Source: Gammaproteobacteria bacterium (lineage in GTDB: Bacteria; Pseudomonadota; Gammaproteobacteria; VBWC01). Taken from it: DNA of 64,000 bases. The position numbers and the translations under genes were made by a program. This document shows, piece by piece, positions 17,929 through 28,987 of this stretch (its first letter is position 1; the number at the start of each line of letters is the position of its first letter). The notes beneath the pieces are model-generated. The model was given only the letters and a program-made list of their open reading frames with translations. It was not told the origin of the DNA and did not search any database. Where the stretch lies: contig JAHFRU010000002.1 of the NCBI GenBank assembly GCA_023266115.1, positions 186,001 through 250,000 on the forward strand, read 5' to 3'.

Positions 17929-19170
17929 ATGCCATTTCGTGCAGCACTTAGTGGATTAAACGCCGCCCAATCGGATCTGCGGGTGATCGGCAACAACGTT
18001 GCCAATGCGGCGACAACCGGTTTCAAGAAATCGCGCACCGAGTTCGCCGACGTGATCGCGGCGTCCAATTTCGGTGCCAGTGGCAACGCGATCGGTAGCG
18101 GTGTGCGCGTGGCAAACATCGCGCAGCAGTTTTCACAGGGTGTCGTCAGTTTTACGGACAACAACCTTGACCTGGCGATCAGCGGCGGTGGATTTTTTGT
18201 ACTGGACGATAACGGAACACGCGCCTATACGCGCGCCGGAAACTTCGGCATTAACCAGAACGGCGGCTTGGTCAATTCACTGGGCCAGTCGCTGGTGGCG
18301 TTTCAGGCCGATACCAACGGCAATATCACCGGCCAGACCGGGCCGTTGCAGCTGGATCTGTCGGATATCGCGCCGAAGGCAACAGCGGGGATTGAGGTTG
18401 GTATGAATCTCGATGCTAACACCGGAACCAACGCGTTTTCACCGGCAATCAATCCGGCCAATCCGGCATCCTACGATACGTCAACGTCACTGACGGTATT
18501 CGATTCACTCGGTCGGCCGCACCTGGGCACCGTATATCTGCAAAAGGCCGCCGGCGCGGGGGCCTGGAACACCGAACTCTACCTTGACGGTACCGGTGCC
18601 GGTAACCGGGTCGTGCCGACGGCCGGGTCAACGATTACCTTCGCTGCCGACGGCACGCTGAGTCTGCCCGCTGGCGGCACGCTCGCCTACAACGCGTTCG
18701 CCGTTGTGCCGGCCAACGCACTTGCTATGACGGTTGACTTCACGGGCACGACGCCGTCAACACAGTACGGTAGCGCGTTCAGCGTCAACAGCCTGCAGCA
18801 GGATGGGTACGCGACCGGCCGTATCAGCAGTATCGATATCGCCGAAACCGGCTCGATTTCGGCGCGCTTTACCAATGGTCAGACCCGCACGATGGGGCAG
18901 GTGGCGCTCGCCAACTTCACCAACCCGCAGGGTTTGCTGCCGCTTGGCGATAACGCCTGGGCGGAGGGCTTTACCTCGGGTCAGCCGCTCGTCAGCGCGC
19001 CCGGTACATCAAGTCTCGGTGTGATCCAGTCGGGTGCTCTCGAAGGATCGAACGTGGACATCACCGAAATGTTGGTCGGCATGATCACCGCGCAACGTAA
19101 CTTCCAGGCCAATGCGCAGGTCATCAGCACTGCCGATGCGATTACCCAAACGATTATTAACATTCGTTAA
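17929..19170 (+). CDS. flgE: FlgE, flagellar hook protein
   Basis: The hook subunit has 413 residues. It starts MPFRAALSGLNAAQSDLRVIGNNVANAATTGFKKSRTEF (rod/hook N-terminal motif). The middle part has the FlgE D2 domain (TSLTVFDSLGRPH), and the C-terminus has SGALEGSNVDITEMLVGMITAQRNFQANAQVISTADAI. Length is within the usual 400-420 range. The ribosome site GAGGAG precedes the ATG. Confidence 0.95.
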   Translation: MPFRAALSGLNAAQSDLRVIGNNVANAATTGFKKSRTEFADVIAASNFGASGNAIGSGVRVANIAQQFSQGVVSFTDNNLDLAISGGGFFVLDDNGTRAYTRAGNFGINQNGGLVNSLGQSLVAFQADTNGNITGQTGPLQLDLSDIAPKATAGIEVGMNLDANTGTNAFSPAINPANPASYDTSTSLTVFDSLGRPHLGTVYLQKAAGAGAWNTELYLDGTGAGNRVVPTAGSTITFAADGTLSLPAGGTLAYNAFAVVPANALAMTVDFTGTTPSTQYGSAFSVNSLQQDGYATGRISSIDIAETGSISARFTNGQTRTMGQVALANFTNPQGLLPLGDNAWAEGFTSGQPLVSAPGTSSLGVIQSGALEGSNVDITEMLVGMITAQRNFQANAQVISTADAITQTIINIR

Positions 19171-19207
19171 CCGATAGCGCTGTAACGAAACACGGAGACG
19201 CAGATAG

Positions 19208-19948
19208 ATGGATCGCATGCTCTATATCGCCATGTCCGGCGCCAAGCAAACCATGGCGGCGCAGGCGGTGAATTCGCAGAACCTCGCCAACGTCAGTACG
19301 GCGGGTTTCCGCGAAGACATGCTGGCCTTTGCCAGTCAGGAAGTGCCGGGTGCGGGTCTGCCATCGCGTGTCTACAACACTGCCTATAGTGTCGGAACCA
19401 ATCTGGCCCCCGGCTCGATACACACCACCGGTAACGATCTCGATATCGCTGTCAGTGGTGAGGGCTGGATCGCCGTACAGGCGCCCGATGGCACGGAGGC
19501 CTACACCCGCGCCGGCGATTTACGTTTCAACGGCGTCGGCCTGCTCACCACCGGTGCGGGACATCCAGTGCTGGGTAACGGCGGGCCAATCTCGATACCA
19601 CCGGCGGAGACGATTGAAGTGGGCCGTGATGGCACGATCTCCATACGGCCAGTCGGGCAGGGGCCGAATACCCTTGCGGTGGTCGACCGCATCAAGCTTG
19701 TGAATCCGCCAGCGAAGGGGATGGAGAAAGGCGCGGACGGCCTGATGCGCATCGCCGGAGCTGGCGACGTAAGTGCGGATGCCGGTGTCGCGATCGTTTC
19801 CGGCGCGCTGGAGATGAGTAATGTAAATGCGGTCGATGCGCTGGTCAACATGATGGAGTTGTCGCGCCAGTTCGAGATGCAGATAAAGATTATGAAGACC
19901 GCGCAGGAAAACGACGCGGCGTCGGTGCGGCTGCTGGGCATGAGGTAG
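19208..19948 (+). CDS. flgF: FlgF, flagellar proximal rod protein
   Basis: FlgF is 246 residues. It begins MDRMLYIAMSGAKQTMAAQAVNSQNLANVSTAGFREDM and ends with SGALEMSNVNAVDALVNMMELSRQFEMQIKIMKTAQEND, both typical of FlgF. It forms the part of the rod nearest FlgG. It is followed 55 bases later by flgG, with no promoter recognised between them. Confidence 0.94.
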   Translation: MDRMLYIAMSGAKQTMAAQAVNSQNLANVSTAGFREDMLAFASQEVPGAGLPSRVYNTAYSVGTNLAPGSIHTTGNDLDIAVSGEGWIAVQAPDGTEAYTRAGDLRFNGVGLLTTGAGHPVLGNGGPISIPPAETIEVGRDGTISIRPVGQGPNTLAVVDRIKLVNPPAKGMEKGADGLMRIAGAGDVSADAGVAIVSGALEMSNVNAVDALVNMMELSRQFEMQIKIMKTAQENDAASVRLLGMR

Positions 19949-20003
19949 GGCCGCGGGTTCAACGGATAGTATTCGTATATCAGTCGTCTGAAGGAGTTTA
20001 GTG

Positions 20004-20792
20004 ATGAGCTCAGCGTTATGGGTGGCAAAGACCGGTCTGGATGCGCAACAGACCCGCATGGCGGTGATTTCCAACAACCTCGCCAATACCAATACGACCG
20101 GTTTCAAGCGCGGCCGGGTGGTATTTGAGGACCTGCTGTACCAGAACGTTCGTCAGGTTGGGGCACAATCGTCGCAGGACACGCAGTTTCCGTCCGGCAT
20201 GAACCTCGGTACCGGCGTGCGCGTAGTCGCAACCGAAAAAATCTTTTCCCAGGGTAACTTTATCGAAACCGGCAATTCGCTGGATGCCGCGATCAACGGC
20301 CGCGGATTTTTCCAGATACTGCTGCCGGACGGCACTGTCTCGTACACCCGCGACGGACAGTTCCAGGTTGATGCGCAGGGGCAGATCGTCAACGCCAGCG
20401 GCCACCCGTTACAGCCGGCGATCACGGTGCCCGCCAACACCGTCAGCGTCACGATCGGTACCGACGGCACGATATCGGCCGCGACCCAGGGGCAGGCGCA
20501 GACCACCCAGATCGGCAATATCCAACTCGCGGATTTTATTAATCCGGCCGGGTTGCAGCCAGTCGGACAAAACCTGTTTCTCGAGTCTGCCGCCAGCGGA
20601 TCGCCGCAGGCGGGGACGCCTGGCCTGAACGGACTCGGGCAGTTGCAGCAGGGGAATGTCGAGAGCTCGAACATAAATGTTGTCGAAGAGCTGGTGAACA
20701 TGATCGAGGCGCAGCGCTCTTACGAAATGAATTCCAAAGCGATATCCGCGACCGACAGGATGCTGCAATTCGCGGCCCAGCAGCTGGGTTAA
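20004..20792 (+). CDS. flgG: FlgG, flagellar distal rod protein
   Basis: FlgG is 262 residues, the usual length. The N-terminus reads [51 protein letters not shown] and the C-terminus [46 protein letters not shown]; both are classic FlgG. It builds the drive shaft through the P- and L-rings. The ATG at 20004 is preferred over the GTG at 20001 because of the ribosome site AAGGAG at 19991. Confidence 0.96.
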   Translation: MSSALWVAKTGLDAQQTRMAVISNNLANTNTTGFKRGRVVFEDLLYQNVRQVGAQSSQDTQFPSGMNLGTGVRVVATEKIFSQGNFIETGNSLDAAINGRGFFQILLPDGTVSYTRDGQFQVDAQGQIVNASGHPLQPAITVPANTVSVTIGTDGTISAATQGQAQTTQIGNIQLADFINPAGLQPVGQNLFLESAASGSPQAGTPGLNGLGQLQQGNVESSNINVVEELVNMIEAQRSYEMNSKAISATDRMLQFAAQQLG

Positions 20793-20830
20793 CACGGTAA
20801 ATAACTGTTGATATGGGGAACGCAGCCACA

Positions 20831-21547
20831 ATGAACCGCTTCACGAAGACCTCGATATCGGTCGTAGCGCTGGCGATCGCCATGTCGGCCGTGCTCGGTG
20901 GGTGTGCGAGCAAGCCGGTGAGGGCGCTTCGGGGAGCGCCGGTTGCCGAGGTCGATAATTCTGCATTGATGTCGATGCGCAAGGAAATTGAATACAAGAA
21001 CGGCTCGATATACAGCGCCGGCCACGACATCACCTTATTCGAAGACGTCAAGGCCCGTCATGTCGGGGATATATTGACTATAGTGCTGGCGGAACGTACC
21101 GACGCCAGCAAGAGTGCCAGCACCAAGACAAAGAAGAGCAACGATGTCACTGCGGCGAACCCGACGCTGTTTGGTCGTGGCGTGAGCATTAACGGCGGCC
21201 GAAACAATCTTGGCATGGGTCTTTCGTCGAGCAGCGATTTTTCCGGGGACGGCGATGCGAGCCAAAGCAACAGCCTGACGGGTAATGTCTCGGTGATTAT
21301 TACCGAAGTAATGCCGAACGGAAATCTGCGTATTGAGGGACAGAAGGTACTGACCATCAACCAGGGCGATGAGCAGGTACGGCTCGCCGGTCTTGTACGG
21401 CCGGTCGATATCCGGTCGGATAACACCGTGCTGTCCGCGCATGTCGCGAGTGCCCATTTTGTGTACGCTGGAACCGGCGTGATCGCCGACGCAAACTCCA
21501 TGGGGTGGCTGGGGCGATTCTTTAACAGTGGCTGGTGGCCATTCTAG
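20831..21547 (+). CDS. flgH: FlgH, flagellar L-ring lipoprotein
   Basis: FlgH forms the outer-membrane L-ring. The 238-residue product has a lipoprotein signal with lipobox VLGG-C (Cys25). The conserved [29 protein letters not shown] region follows, then [41 protein letters not shown] and the end [15 protein letters not shown]. The start at 20831 has a GGGGA ribosome site; an earlier ATG at 20813 has none. The 3' end is followed 26 bases later by flgI. Confidence 0.95.
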   Translation: MNRFTKTSISVVALAIAMSAVLGGCASKPVRALRGAPVAEVDNSALMSMRKEIEYKNGSIYSAGHDITLFEDVKARHVGDILTIVLAERTDASKSASTKTKKSNDVTAANPTLFGRGVSINGGRNNLGMGLSSSSDFSGDGDASQSNSLTGNVSVIITEVMPNGNLRIEGQKVLTINQGDEQVRLAGLVRPVDIRSDNTVLSAHVASAHFVYAGTGVIADANSMGWLGRFFNSGWWPF

Positions 21548-21573
21548 ATGATACGGACGCACGTGAGGACAAT

Positions 21574-22686
21574 ATGAAAATCGGTTATGCAGGACAAAGA
21601 ATACTGTTAGTCGTTTTGCTGGCTACGTCGGGGACCGCCTCCGCTGAGCGGATCAAGGATCTCGCGTCGATCGCTGGAGTGCGCAGCAACCAGCTCGTCG
21701 GTTACGGTATTGTGGTCGGTCTGGATGGTAGCGGTGATCAGACCAGTCAAACGCCGTTCACCACGCAAAGCATTATCAGTATGCTGGCACAATTCGGCGT
21801 TACCATGCCGCCGGGGTCCAGTCCTCAGCTTAAAAATGTCGCCGCCGTGTCAATCCATGCCGAGCTGCCGGCGTTCGCCAAGCCGGGACAGGAGATCGAT
21901 GTAACGGTTTCGTCGCTTGGTAACGCCAAGAGTCTGCGCGGCGGCAGCCTGTTGATGGCACCACTGAAAGGGGCGGACGGCAAGGTGTACGCCGTTGCAC
22001 AGGGGAACCTGATCGTCGGTGGCCTGGGAGTGTCAGGCAGCGACGGTTCCAAGATCACGGTCAATATTCCCAGCGTAGGCCGCATTCCGAACGGAGCGAT
22101 GATCGAACGACCGGCGCCGACCAAGTTCGGCGAGGAGCAGTATGTGGTGCTCAACCTGCATCGCCCTGACTTTACCACCGCCCGTCGTGTTTCCGAGGCG
22201 ATCAATACAACGCTCGGTATGGAGGCGGCAAGCGCGCTCGATGGTTCATCGATCGGAGTAGCGGCGCCGCGCGACATCGGCCAGCGGGTCTCGTTCGTGT
22301 CCATGCTTGAAAATCTGACACTGGAGCCGGGGGTCGCGGCGGCGAAAGTGATCGTTAATTCGCGTACCGGCACCGTCGTCATCGGTCAGCACGTCAGGGT
22401 CACGTCTGCTGCCGTAACACACGGCAGCCTGACCGTCACGATTACGGAGCGGCCGGTGATCAGCCAGCCGGCGCCGCTGTCGGCCGGAACGACGGTCGTC
22501 GCGCCGGCGGCCGACATTGAGATCAAGGAAGCAGGTGGACACATGTTTATGTTTGAGCCGGGCGTATCGCTCGATGAAATCGTGCGCGCGGTGAATCAAG
22601 TGGGCGCTGCACCCGGTGACCTGGTCGCAATACTACAAGCACTAAAGGAGGCCGGCTCCCTGCGTGCCGAGCTGCTGGTGATTTGA
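21574..22686 (+). CDS. flgI: FlgI, flagellar P-ring protein
   Basis: FlgI is 370 residues and forms the periplasmic P-ring around the rod. A Sec signal peptide ending near TASA precedes [33 protein letters not shown], the FlgI signature. Further conserved stretches are [20 protein letters not shown] and, near the C-terminus, [15 protein letters not shown]. The ATG at 21574 has the ribosome site TGAGGA. The frame is open back to 21535 inside flgH, but that would remove a clean signal peptide start. Confidence 0.96.
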   Translation: MKIGYAGQRILLVVLLATSGTASAERIKDLASIAGVRSNQLVGYGIVVGLDGSGDQTSQTPFTTQSIISMLAQFGVTMPPGSSPQLKNVAAVSIHAELPAFAKPGQEIDVTVSSLGNAKSLRGGSLLMAPLKGADGKVYAVAQGNLIVGGLGVSGSDGSKITVNIPSVGRIPNGAMIERPAPTKFGEEQYVVLNLHRPDFTTARRVSEAINTTLGMEAASALDGSSIGVAAPRDIGQRVSFVSMLENLTLEPGVAAAKVIVNSRTGTVVIGQHVRVTSAAVTHGSLTVTITERPVISQPAPLSAGTTVVAPAADIEIKEAGGHMFMFEPGVSLDEIVRAVNQVGAAPGDLVAILQALKEAGSLRAELLVI

Positions 22687-22687
22687 T

Positions 22688-23653
22688 ATGACGGCTGATA
22701 TTTCAACAGCGGACGTGTATACCGATTTCAAGGGTCTCGCCGAACTTAAGATGGTGGCGCGGCAGAACGCCCCGGAAGCACTGCAGCAGGTCGCGAAGCA
22801 GTTCGAGTCGCTGTTCATGCAAATGGTACTGAAAAGCATGCGCGACGCGAACCTCGGCGAAGGAATACTCGACAGCGACCAGGGGAAGTTCTATCAGGAA
22901 ATGTATGACCAGCAGCTCGCCACGACGCTGCCCGAACGCAGCAGCCTTGGCCTCGCGGACGCGATAGTCCGCCAACTTGGCCCAGGAATCCAGACGGATA
23001 CCAAGCCGGCGGGGTTCGCCATGCCGGAGGTGGATGCAAATCTGTTGCAGCTTGCGCGGCTGGGAACCGCAGCGGTACCGGTGGTTAGTGCTGTATCGGT
23101 AACACCGGGAACAGTGGAGGTAGAGAGCGCCGGCGCAGGAACGCGCTTTAACTCTCCGGCATCTTTTGTACAGACGATGTGGCCATATGCCCAGAAGGTC
23201 GCCAGTTCGTTGAACATAGCGCCGGAAGCCGTTCTGGCCCAATCTGCGCTCGAAAGCGGCTGGGGAAATAAAGTCATTCTACGCCCGGACGGCAGCAGTT
23301 CGTTCAATCTGTTCGGTATCAAGGCAAATGGTGACTGGCAGGGAGCGACGGTAACCGTGCCGACAGTGGAGTACGTCGACGGCAAGCGCGTGACCATGCT
23401 TGATACCTTCCGCTCTTACGGCTCGTTTGCCGAGGGTTTCACGGATTACATGGCATTCATCGGCGGCAATCCGCGCTACCAGGCGGCGCTTGCAAGCGGC
23501 CGTGATCCTGCCGCATTCGGCCACGCGATGCAACAGGCTGGATACGCGACAGATCCTGAATACGGCAACAAAATTGCCCAGATTCTTGGCGGCGACGCCA
23601 TGCAGCAGTCGGTGGCCCAACTCAAGGGCGAAACCTACGAGCCGCTAATTTGA
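22688..23653 (+). CDS. flgJ: FlgJ, rod cap and peptidoglycan hydrolase
   Basis: This 321-residue protein has two domains. The N-terminal rod-cap domain is LQQVAKQFESLFMQMVLKSMRDANLGEGILDSDQGKFYQEMYDQQLA. The C-terminal glucosaminidase domain (about 155-320) has AQSALESGWGN with catalytic Glu189, FNLFGIKA, and TFRSYGSFAEGFTDYMAFI. It opens a hole in peptidoglycan for the rod while capping it. A Thr/Val/Ser-rich linker joins the domains. It begins one base after the flgI stop. Confidence 0.95.
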   Translation: MTADISTADVYTDFKGLAELKMVARQNAPEALQQVAKQFESLFMQMVLKSMRDANLGEGILDSDQGKFYQEMYDQQLATTLPERSSLGLADAIVRQLGPGIQTDTKPAGFAMPEVDANLLQLARLGTAAVPVVSAVSVTPGTVEVESAGAGTRFNSPASFVQTMWPYAQKVASSLNIAPEAVLAQSALESGWGNKVILRPDGSSSFNLFGIKANGDWQGATVTVPTVEYVDGKRVTMLDTFRSYGSFAEGFTDYMAFIGGNPRYQAALASGRDPAAFGHAMQQAGYATDPEYGNKIAQILGGDAMQQSVAQLKGETYEPLI

Positions 23654-23737
23654 TGTAAAGGTGATCTGTATGTGCGATTCGTTATTCCACTGCCGGCAGG
23701 ATGATCGCGCCGGCCTTTTGCTCAAGAGCAAGCACTG

Positions 23738-25678
23738 ATGGCCGGCGGTTCCGATCCTTTTTCCATAGGGACCAGCGGTCTGCTGGCGTTTCAGCGCGGG
23801 CTGACGACGATCAGCCACAATATCGCCAACGTCGATACCGAAGGCTATAGCCGCCAGCGCGTGGAATTCACGGCGCGTCCGCCGACACAGCTCGGCAATC
23901 TGATTGTGGGTTCCGGTGTCGAGGCAAGCGGCATACAGCGGGTCTACGACCAATTCCTCGTTCAGGACATCCGCAATGATTCGTCGCAGTTCAATCGTCA
24001 CAAGGCGCTGGCCGACTACGCCACGCGGATCGATGAACTTCTGGCTGACGGGGGTACCGGGATCTCGTCGGTCATGGACAGCTTTTTCAATGCGGTCCAG
24101 GGCCTGGCCGATGACCCAGCGTCGACGCCGCGCCGAGACGTATTGCTCAGCGAGGCCAACAATCTTGCAACCCGGTTTAACTTTTTATTCGAACGTACGC
24201 ACCAGATAGAATCGTCTCTGAACGGGCGTATCGAGCAGAATATCGGTGAAGTGAATACGCTGGCGACCGAGATAGCGGCGCTTAACACCAATATTTCAGA
24301 GGCGAGAAATCGTACGGGCGGTCAGCAGCCCAATGATCTTCTCGATCAGCGCGACAGGCTTTTGCTCCGGCTCAGTGAATTCGCCGCGATATCGACCGTC
24401 GAACAGGATGATGGCTCGGTCAACGTATCGTTGGGAAAGGGGCAGGCACTGGTAGTCGGCGGCGCAACCCAGAAACTGACGGTGATACGCGACCAGTACG
24501 ATCCGACGCGGATTGACGCAGGTTACGGTGGAACCGGCAGCGCTAATGTCATATCGAGTCAATTAACCGGTGGCTCGATCGCCGGCCTGGTGGATGCGCG
24601 GCGCACCATTATCGACTCCAGCTACAACATGCTCGGTCGTGTCGCGATGGGTGTTGCGACGACGTTTAACGAACAGCATCAGCTTGGCACGGATCTGAAT
24701 GGCAATCCGGGGGCGCAATTCTTCGCGGATATTGCCGCGAATGCGCCACAGGCCCTGCCGAGCTCCCAGAATACCGGTACGGCAGCAATTAACGCGGACA
24801 TTACCAATGTCGGCGCGGTGACGACCAGTGATTATCGCCTGACGCGTACGGCAGGCCCGGTATATACGCTGACCAGACTGTCGGACAATACTTCGACGGA
24901 TATAGGCGCGCTGGGTTTTCCGGGCAGCAGTGTTACCGTCGACGGGGTAACCTTGTCGCTCGCCTCCGGTGCGATGAGCGACGGTGACACGTTCCTGATC
25001 CGCCCGACACACAATGCGGCAAAGGATATTGAGGTGGCGTTGCGGGAAACGTCCAGTATCGCGGCGGCAACACCGATCCGTACCGCGGCTTCACTGGGCA
25101 ACAACGGCAGAGCCGTCGTCAGCCTCGGTGCGGTCAATGCTCCGCCGCCGCCCAATGCCAATTTACAGCAGACGGTAACGATTACCTTCGATAACCCGCC
25201 GACTACGTTCGACGTCGTCGGCACGGGCACTGGTAACCCGACCAACGTCGCGTATACCTCCTCGGGCAGCATCACCTATAACGGCTGGACCATACAGATA
25301 TCGGGAGCGCCGGTCGCCGGTGATGTATTCACCGTGAGCGCCAATACTAGCGGCGTCGGTGATAACCGGAACGCGCTGCTGTTGGCGGATCTGCAGAAGC
25401 AGTTAACGCTCGAGAATCGCACTGCGACGTATCAGAACGCGTACGGCTCTTATGTTGCGAACGTCGGCACTACCACCCGTCAGGCGGAAATCAGCCGGGA
25501 TGCGCAGCAAATCCTGTTGCAGAAATCACAGGATTCGCGGGAATCCTATTCCGGCGTGAATCTCGACGAGGAAGCGGCGGACCTGCTGAAGTTCCAGCAG
25601 CTATACCAGGCAACGGCGAAGATCATCTCGATCGCCGATAACATGTTCCAGTCCTTGCTGGACGCAACGGCGAGGTAA
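23738..25678 (+). CDS. flgK: FlgK, hook-filament junction protein 1
   Basis: FlgK is 646 residues. It starts with FSIGTSGLLAFQRGLTTISHNIANVDTEGYSRQRVEF (FlgK form of the rod/hook motif). It contains LLDQRDRLLLRLSEFAAI and GSIAGLVDARRTIIDSSYNMLGRVAMG, and ends ESYSGVNLDEEAADLLKFQQLYQATAKIISIADNMFQSLLDA. It joins hook and filament with FlgL. A larger central region than in E. coli (547 residues) is common in polar flagella. Confidence 0.95.
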   Translation: MAGGSDPFSIGTSGLLAFQRGLTTISHNIANVDTEGYSRQRVEFTARPPTQLGNLIVGSGVEASGIQRVYDQFLVQDIRNDSSQFNRHKALADYATRIDELLADGGTGISSVMDSFFNAVQGLADDPASTPRRDVLLSEANNLATRFNFLFERTHQIESSLNGRIEQNIGEVNTLATEIAALNTNISEARNRTGGQQPNDLLDQRDRLLLRLSEFAAISTVEQDDGSVNVSLGKGQALVVGGATQKLTVIRDQYDPTRIDAGYGGTGSANVISSQLTGGSIAGLVDARRTIIDSSYNMLGRVAMGVATTFNEQHQLGTDLNGNPGAQFFADIAANAPQALPSSQNTGTAAINADITNVGAVTTSDYRLTRTAGPVYTLTRLSDNTSTDIGALGFPGSSVTVDGVTLSLASGAMSDGDTFLIRPTHNAAKDIEVALRETSSIAAATPIRTAASLGNNGRAVVSLGAVNAPPPPNANLQQTVTITFDNPPTTFDVVGTGTGNPTNVAYTSSGSITYNGWTIQISGAPVAGDVFTVSANTSGVGDNRNALLLADLQKQLTLENRTATYQNAYGSYVANVGTTTRQAEISRDAQQILLQKSQDSRESYSGVNLDEEAADLLKFQQLYQATAKIISIADNMFQSLLDATAR

Positions 25679-25684
25679 ACGATC

Positions 25685-26878
25685 ATGCGCGTATCCACCG
25701 CATTCATGCACCAGCAGGCCATTAACATCATTCTTGACCAGCAGGCACGTGTCAACAAAACACAACAACAGATTTCGACCGGCAAAAATGTTCTCAAGCC
25801 CTCGGATAACCCGGCGGCCTCGGCCGATATTATGTCGCTGGAGGAGGCCTTCGGGCGTAGTGTGCAATATCAGGATAACGGAGAGCGTGCGCGCGCTCGC
25901 CTGGGCGTAGAGGAGACAGCGCTGTCCGATATTGCAAACACCTTGCAACGACTGCACGAGCTCTCGATCCAGGCCAACAACGCCACGCAGAACGACACTT
26001 CGCGGGCGGCGATCGCCAATGAGGTGCGGCTCGTTCTGGATGGCCTTATGGACCTCGCCAATCTTCAGGATCCGAATGGCGAATATATTTTCTCGGGTTT
26101 CAAGACGCAAACGCCGGCGTATTCACGTAGCGGTGGTGTATATACCTATAACGGCGATCAAGGCCAGCGCTTCATCCAGATCGGATCGACCCGCCAGGTG
26201 GCGATGAGCGATCCGGGCAACGATGTCTTCTCCAGGATCAAATCCGGTAACGGCACGTTCTCGACCAATGAAAACCCGGCAAACACGGGGACTGGCATCA
26301 TCGGGCCCGGACGAGTTGTCGGTGCGACCAGTTTTCCGGAAACCTATGCCATCAGCTTTTTGACCGCGACGACGTATGAGGTGCGTGACAGCGGTGCCGG
26401 GCTGGTTGCCAGCGGTAACTACGTCGGTGGCGACTCGATCACCTTCGCCGGTGTTGAGGTCAAAATAACCGGGGGTCCGGCCACCGGCGACAGTTTTACG
26501 GTAACGAACAGTGTGAATCAGGACATTTTCACGACGGTCGAGAAACTGGCTGCCGCACTTGAAACCAAGACCACATCCACTGCCGACAAGTCGCATGTCC
26601 AGAATTCGATCACGCGAGAACTGGCGAATATTGAGCGGGCGCTTGACAACGTACTTGATATCCGCTCGCGCGTTGGCGCAAGAATTAATGCGGTAGAAGA
26701 CCAAAACAACGTTTCGGATGGTATCAAGGCAAGCGTGCAAACTACGCTGTCAAGTATTCAGACGCTGGATCTGTCCGAGGCGGTGAGTCGTCTGAACCGG
26801 CAGTTGATCACGTTACAGGCGGCCCAAACGTCCTTTCTACGGGTTCAAGAGCTGTCGCTGTTCAACTCGATCCGCTAG
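25685..26878 (+). CDS. flgL: FlgL, hook-filament junction protein 3
   Basis: FlgL is 397 residues. The flagellin-like N-terminus is MRVSTAFMHQQAINIILDQQARVNKTQQQISTGKNVLKPSDNPAASADIM. The C-terminus has DISRVGARINAVEDQNNVSDG-like flagellin coiled-coil sequence and ends VSRLNRQLITLQAAQTSFLRVQELSLFNSI. It starts 6 bases after flgK. It ends the flg run; the 141-base gap after it precedes the rhamnose genes and holds no recognised gene. Confidence 0.94.
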   Translation: MRVSTAFMHQQAINIILDQQARVNKTQQQISTGKNVLKPSDNPAASADIMSLEEAFGRSVQYQDNGERARARLGVEETALSDIANTLQRLHELSIQANNATQNDTSRAAIANEVRLVLDGLMDLANLQDPNGEYIFSGFKTQTPAYSRSGGVYTYNGDQGQRFIQIGSTRQVAMSDPGNDVFSRIKSGNGTFSTNENPANTGTGIIGPGRVVGATSFPETYAISFLTATTYEVRDSGAGLVASGNYVGGDSITFAGVEVKITGGPATGDSFTVTNSVNQDIFTTVEKLAAALETKTTSTADKSHVQNSITRELANIERALDNVLDIRSRVGARINAVEDQNNVSDGIKASVQTTLSSIQTLDLSEAVSRLNRQLITLQAAQTSFLRVQELSLFNSIR

Positions 26879-27019
26879 CCGCGTCGTTTTTGCCGGCAAG
26901 ATTGCCGTCCCGAGTATCCACGGGATTCGAAAACCTTCTTTTCTGTCGCATCACGTAATATCATTCAGCGATGGCGTCACGCGCGTGGGCGTGCGAATTA
27001 CTACAGGCGGGGAAGGGCG

Positions 27020-28081
27020 TTGAAAATATTTGTCACCGGGGGGGCGGGGTTTATCGGCTCTGCTGTCATTCGCGACCTGATTACGGGGTCAGACGATACC
27101 GTAGTAAACATCGATAAGCTGACCTACGCCGGCAATCTGGAATCGCTTGCTGCGGTCGAGGCCAGTCCCCGCTATACATTTGAACGTGCCGATATTGGCG
27201 CGGCTCCGGTACTGCGCAAGCTGTTCGAAAAGTACCGGCCGGATGCGGTACTGCATCTCGCTGCCGAGTCCCACGTGGACCGCTCTATCGATGGACCTGC
27301 CCAGTTTATTCATACCAATATCGTGGGAACCTACACACTGCTGGAGGAGACTCTGCGGTACTGGCAGTCACTGGGTAGAGAGAGGCGATCGAGTTTTCGT
27401 TTCCACCACGTGTCCACCGACGAGGTGTACGGGTCGCTCAGCGAAACCGGGTTGTTTGGTGAAGATTACCCGTATCAACCCAGTTCACCGTATTCGGCAA
27501 GCAAGGCGGCGTCGGATCATTTGGTGCGAGCGTGGCGTCATACCTACGGTCTGCCGGTTGTTGTCAGTAATTGCTCGAACAATTACGGGCCGTACCAGTT
27601 CCCGGAAAAACTGATCCCCCTTGTAATTCTGAATGCGCTCTCCGGAAAATCGATACCGGTATATGGTAATGGAGAAAACATCCGTGACTGGTTATACGTC
27701 GACGATCACGTGCGGGCGCTGCGGGCGATACTTGCACACGGCAACATCGGTGAAAGTTATAACGTGGGTGGGCATAACGAAAAAACCAATATAGAGGTTG
27801 TCGAAACCGTGTGTGGCTTGCTGGATGACCTGCGGCCGTCGTCCCCCTCTCGCCCGCATGCATCATTGATAAAGTTCGTCGAAGACCGCCCCGGGCATGA
27901 CAAGCGCTATGCGATTGACTCCGGCAAGATCAACCGCGAGTTGGGCTGGCAGCCGCAGGAAACTCTGGACAGCGGTTTGCGCAAGACCGTGCAATGGTAT
28001 CTGGAGAATCAATCCTGGAGCGAGCGCATACGTGACGGTCGATATCGCGGTGAGCGACTGGGTCTGGAGCGTGTGAAGTGA
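27020..28081 (+). CDS. rmlB: RmlB, dTDP-glucose 4,6-dehydratase
   Basis: This SDR enzyme makes dTDP-4-keto-6-deoxyglucose, the second step to dTDP-L-rhamnose. The 353 residues start [17 protein letters not shown] (NAD-binding GxxGxxG). They include [41 protein letters not shown] (YxxxK active site), [18 protein letters not shown] and [11 protein letters not shown]. It starts with TTG at 27020 behind the ribosome site GGGGAAGGG. The GTG of rmlA overlaps its TGA. Confidence 0.96.
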   Translation: MKIFVTGGAGFIGSAVIRDLITGSDDTVVNIDKLTYAGNLESLAAVEASPRYTFERADIGAAPVLRKLFEKYRPDAVLHLAAESHVDRSIDGPAQFIHTNIVGTYTLLEETLRYWQSLGRERRSSFRFHHVSTDEVYGSLSETGLFGEDYPYQPSSPYSASKAASDHLVRAWRHTYGLPVVVSNCSNNYGPYQFPEKLIPLVILNALSGKSIPVYGNGENIRDWLYVDDHVRALRAILAHGNIGESYNVGGHNEKTNIEVVETVCGLLDDLRPSSPSRPHASLIKFVEDRPGHDKRYAIDSGKINRELGWQPQETLDSGLRKTVQWYLENQSWSERIRDGRYRGERLGLERVK

Positions 28082-28965
28082 AGGGGATCATATTGGCAGG
28101 TGGCACCGGTACGCGGTTATACCCGCTGACACGGGTCGTCAGCAAACAGCTTCTGCCGGTGTATGACAAGCCAATGATTTACTATCCGCTGTCGGTTCTT
28201 ATGTTATCCGGTATACGCGAAATCCTGGTGATTTCCACCCCGGAGGATCTTCCGCAGTTTCAGAAACTGCTGGGTGACGGATCGCAGTGGGGGCTGTCGT
28301 TCGTTTATGCACGACAGCCGCGTCCGGAAGGCATTGCGCAGGCGTTTTTGATTGGTGAGTCGTTTATAGGTAACGAAGCTGTATGCCTGGTGCTTGGCGA
28401 TAATCTTTTTTATGGCCACGGGCTGGTACGTGCGTTGCAGGAAGCAGTCGCGCGTCGCACGGGGGCCACGGTATTTGGTTATCGTGTTCGTGACCCCGAA
28501 CGCTATGGAGTACTTGTATTCGATAAAAAAGGAAAGATCGTTGATATAGAGGAAAAGCCGAAACGCCCGCGTTCCAATATCGCGGTTACCGGGCTTTATT
28601 TTTATGATAATGACGTTATCGGTATTGCCAGGCAGATTATGCCGTCGGCGCGCGGTGAGCTTGAAATCACCGACGTGACCCGCGCCTATCTTGACCGTGG
28701 TGATCTGCAGGTTGAAGTGTTGGGGCGCGGCGCGGCGTGGCTCGACACCGGCACACACCACTCGCTGCTGGAAGCCAGCCAGTTCATCGAGGTAATCGAG
28801 TCCCGCCAGGGCCTGAAGGTCTCCTGTCCCGAGGAAATAGCGTGGAGGATGGGCTTTATTGATGATGCTCAGTTAGAGATGTTGGCGCGGCCGCTGGAGA
28901 GTAGCGGGTATGGTCGGTATCTTCTCGACATGCTTGACCGCAAGAAATCAGACGATCGCGATTAA
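28078..28965 (+). CDS. rmlA: RmlA, glucose-1-phosphate thymidylyltransferase
   Basis: This nucleotidyltransferase makes dTDP-glucose from dTTP and glucose-1-phosphate. The 295 residues begin [17 protein letters not shown] (nucleotide-binding GGxGTRL). They contain [33 protein letters not shown] and [12 protein letters not shown], all characteristic of RmlA. The start is GTG at 28078 in a GTGA overlap with rmlB, and the length matches the family. Confidence 0.96.
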   Translation: MKGIILAGGTGTRLYPLTRVVSKQLLPVYDKPMIYYPLSVLMLSGIREILVISTPEDLPQFQKLLGDGSQWGLSFVYARQPRPEGIAQAFLIGESFIGNEAVCLVLGDNLFYGHGLVRALQEAVARRTGATVFGYRVRDPERYGVLVFDKKGKIVDIEEKPKRPRSNIAVTGLYFYDNDVIGIARQIMPSARGELEITDVTRAYLDRGDLQVEVLGRGAAWLDTGTHHSLLEASQFIEVIESRQGLKVSCPEEIAWRMGFIDDAQLEMLARPLESSGYGRYLLDMLDRKKSDDRD

Positions 28966-28987
28966 TCTATATTGGGTTGATACGACT

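Noticed and set aside
23654-23737. TAAA near 23656 as a sigma-28 promoter for flgK
   Set aside because: No GCCGATAA-like box occurs 15-16 bases downstream.
26885-26910. Short CGGCAA/TTGCCG palindrome after flgL as a terminator
   Set aside because: The loop would be only two bases and no T-run follows.
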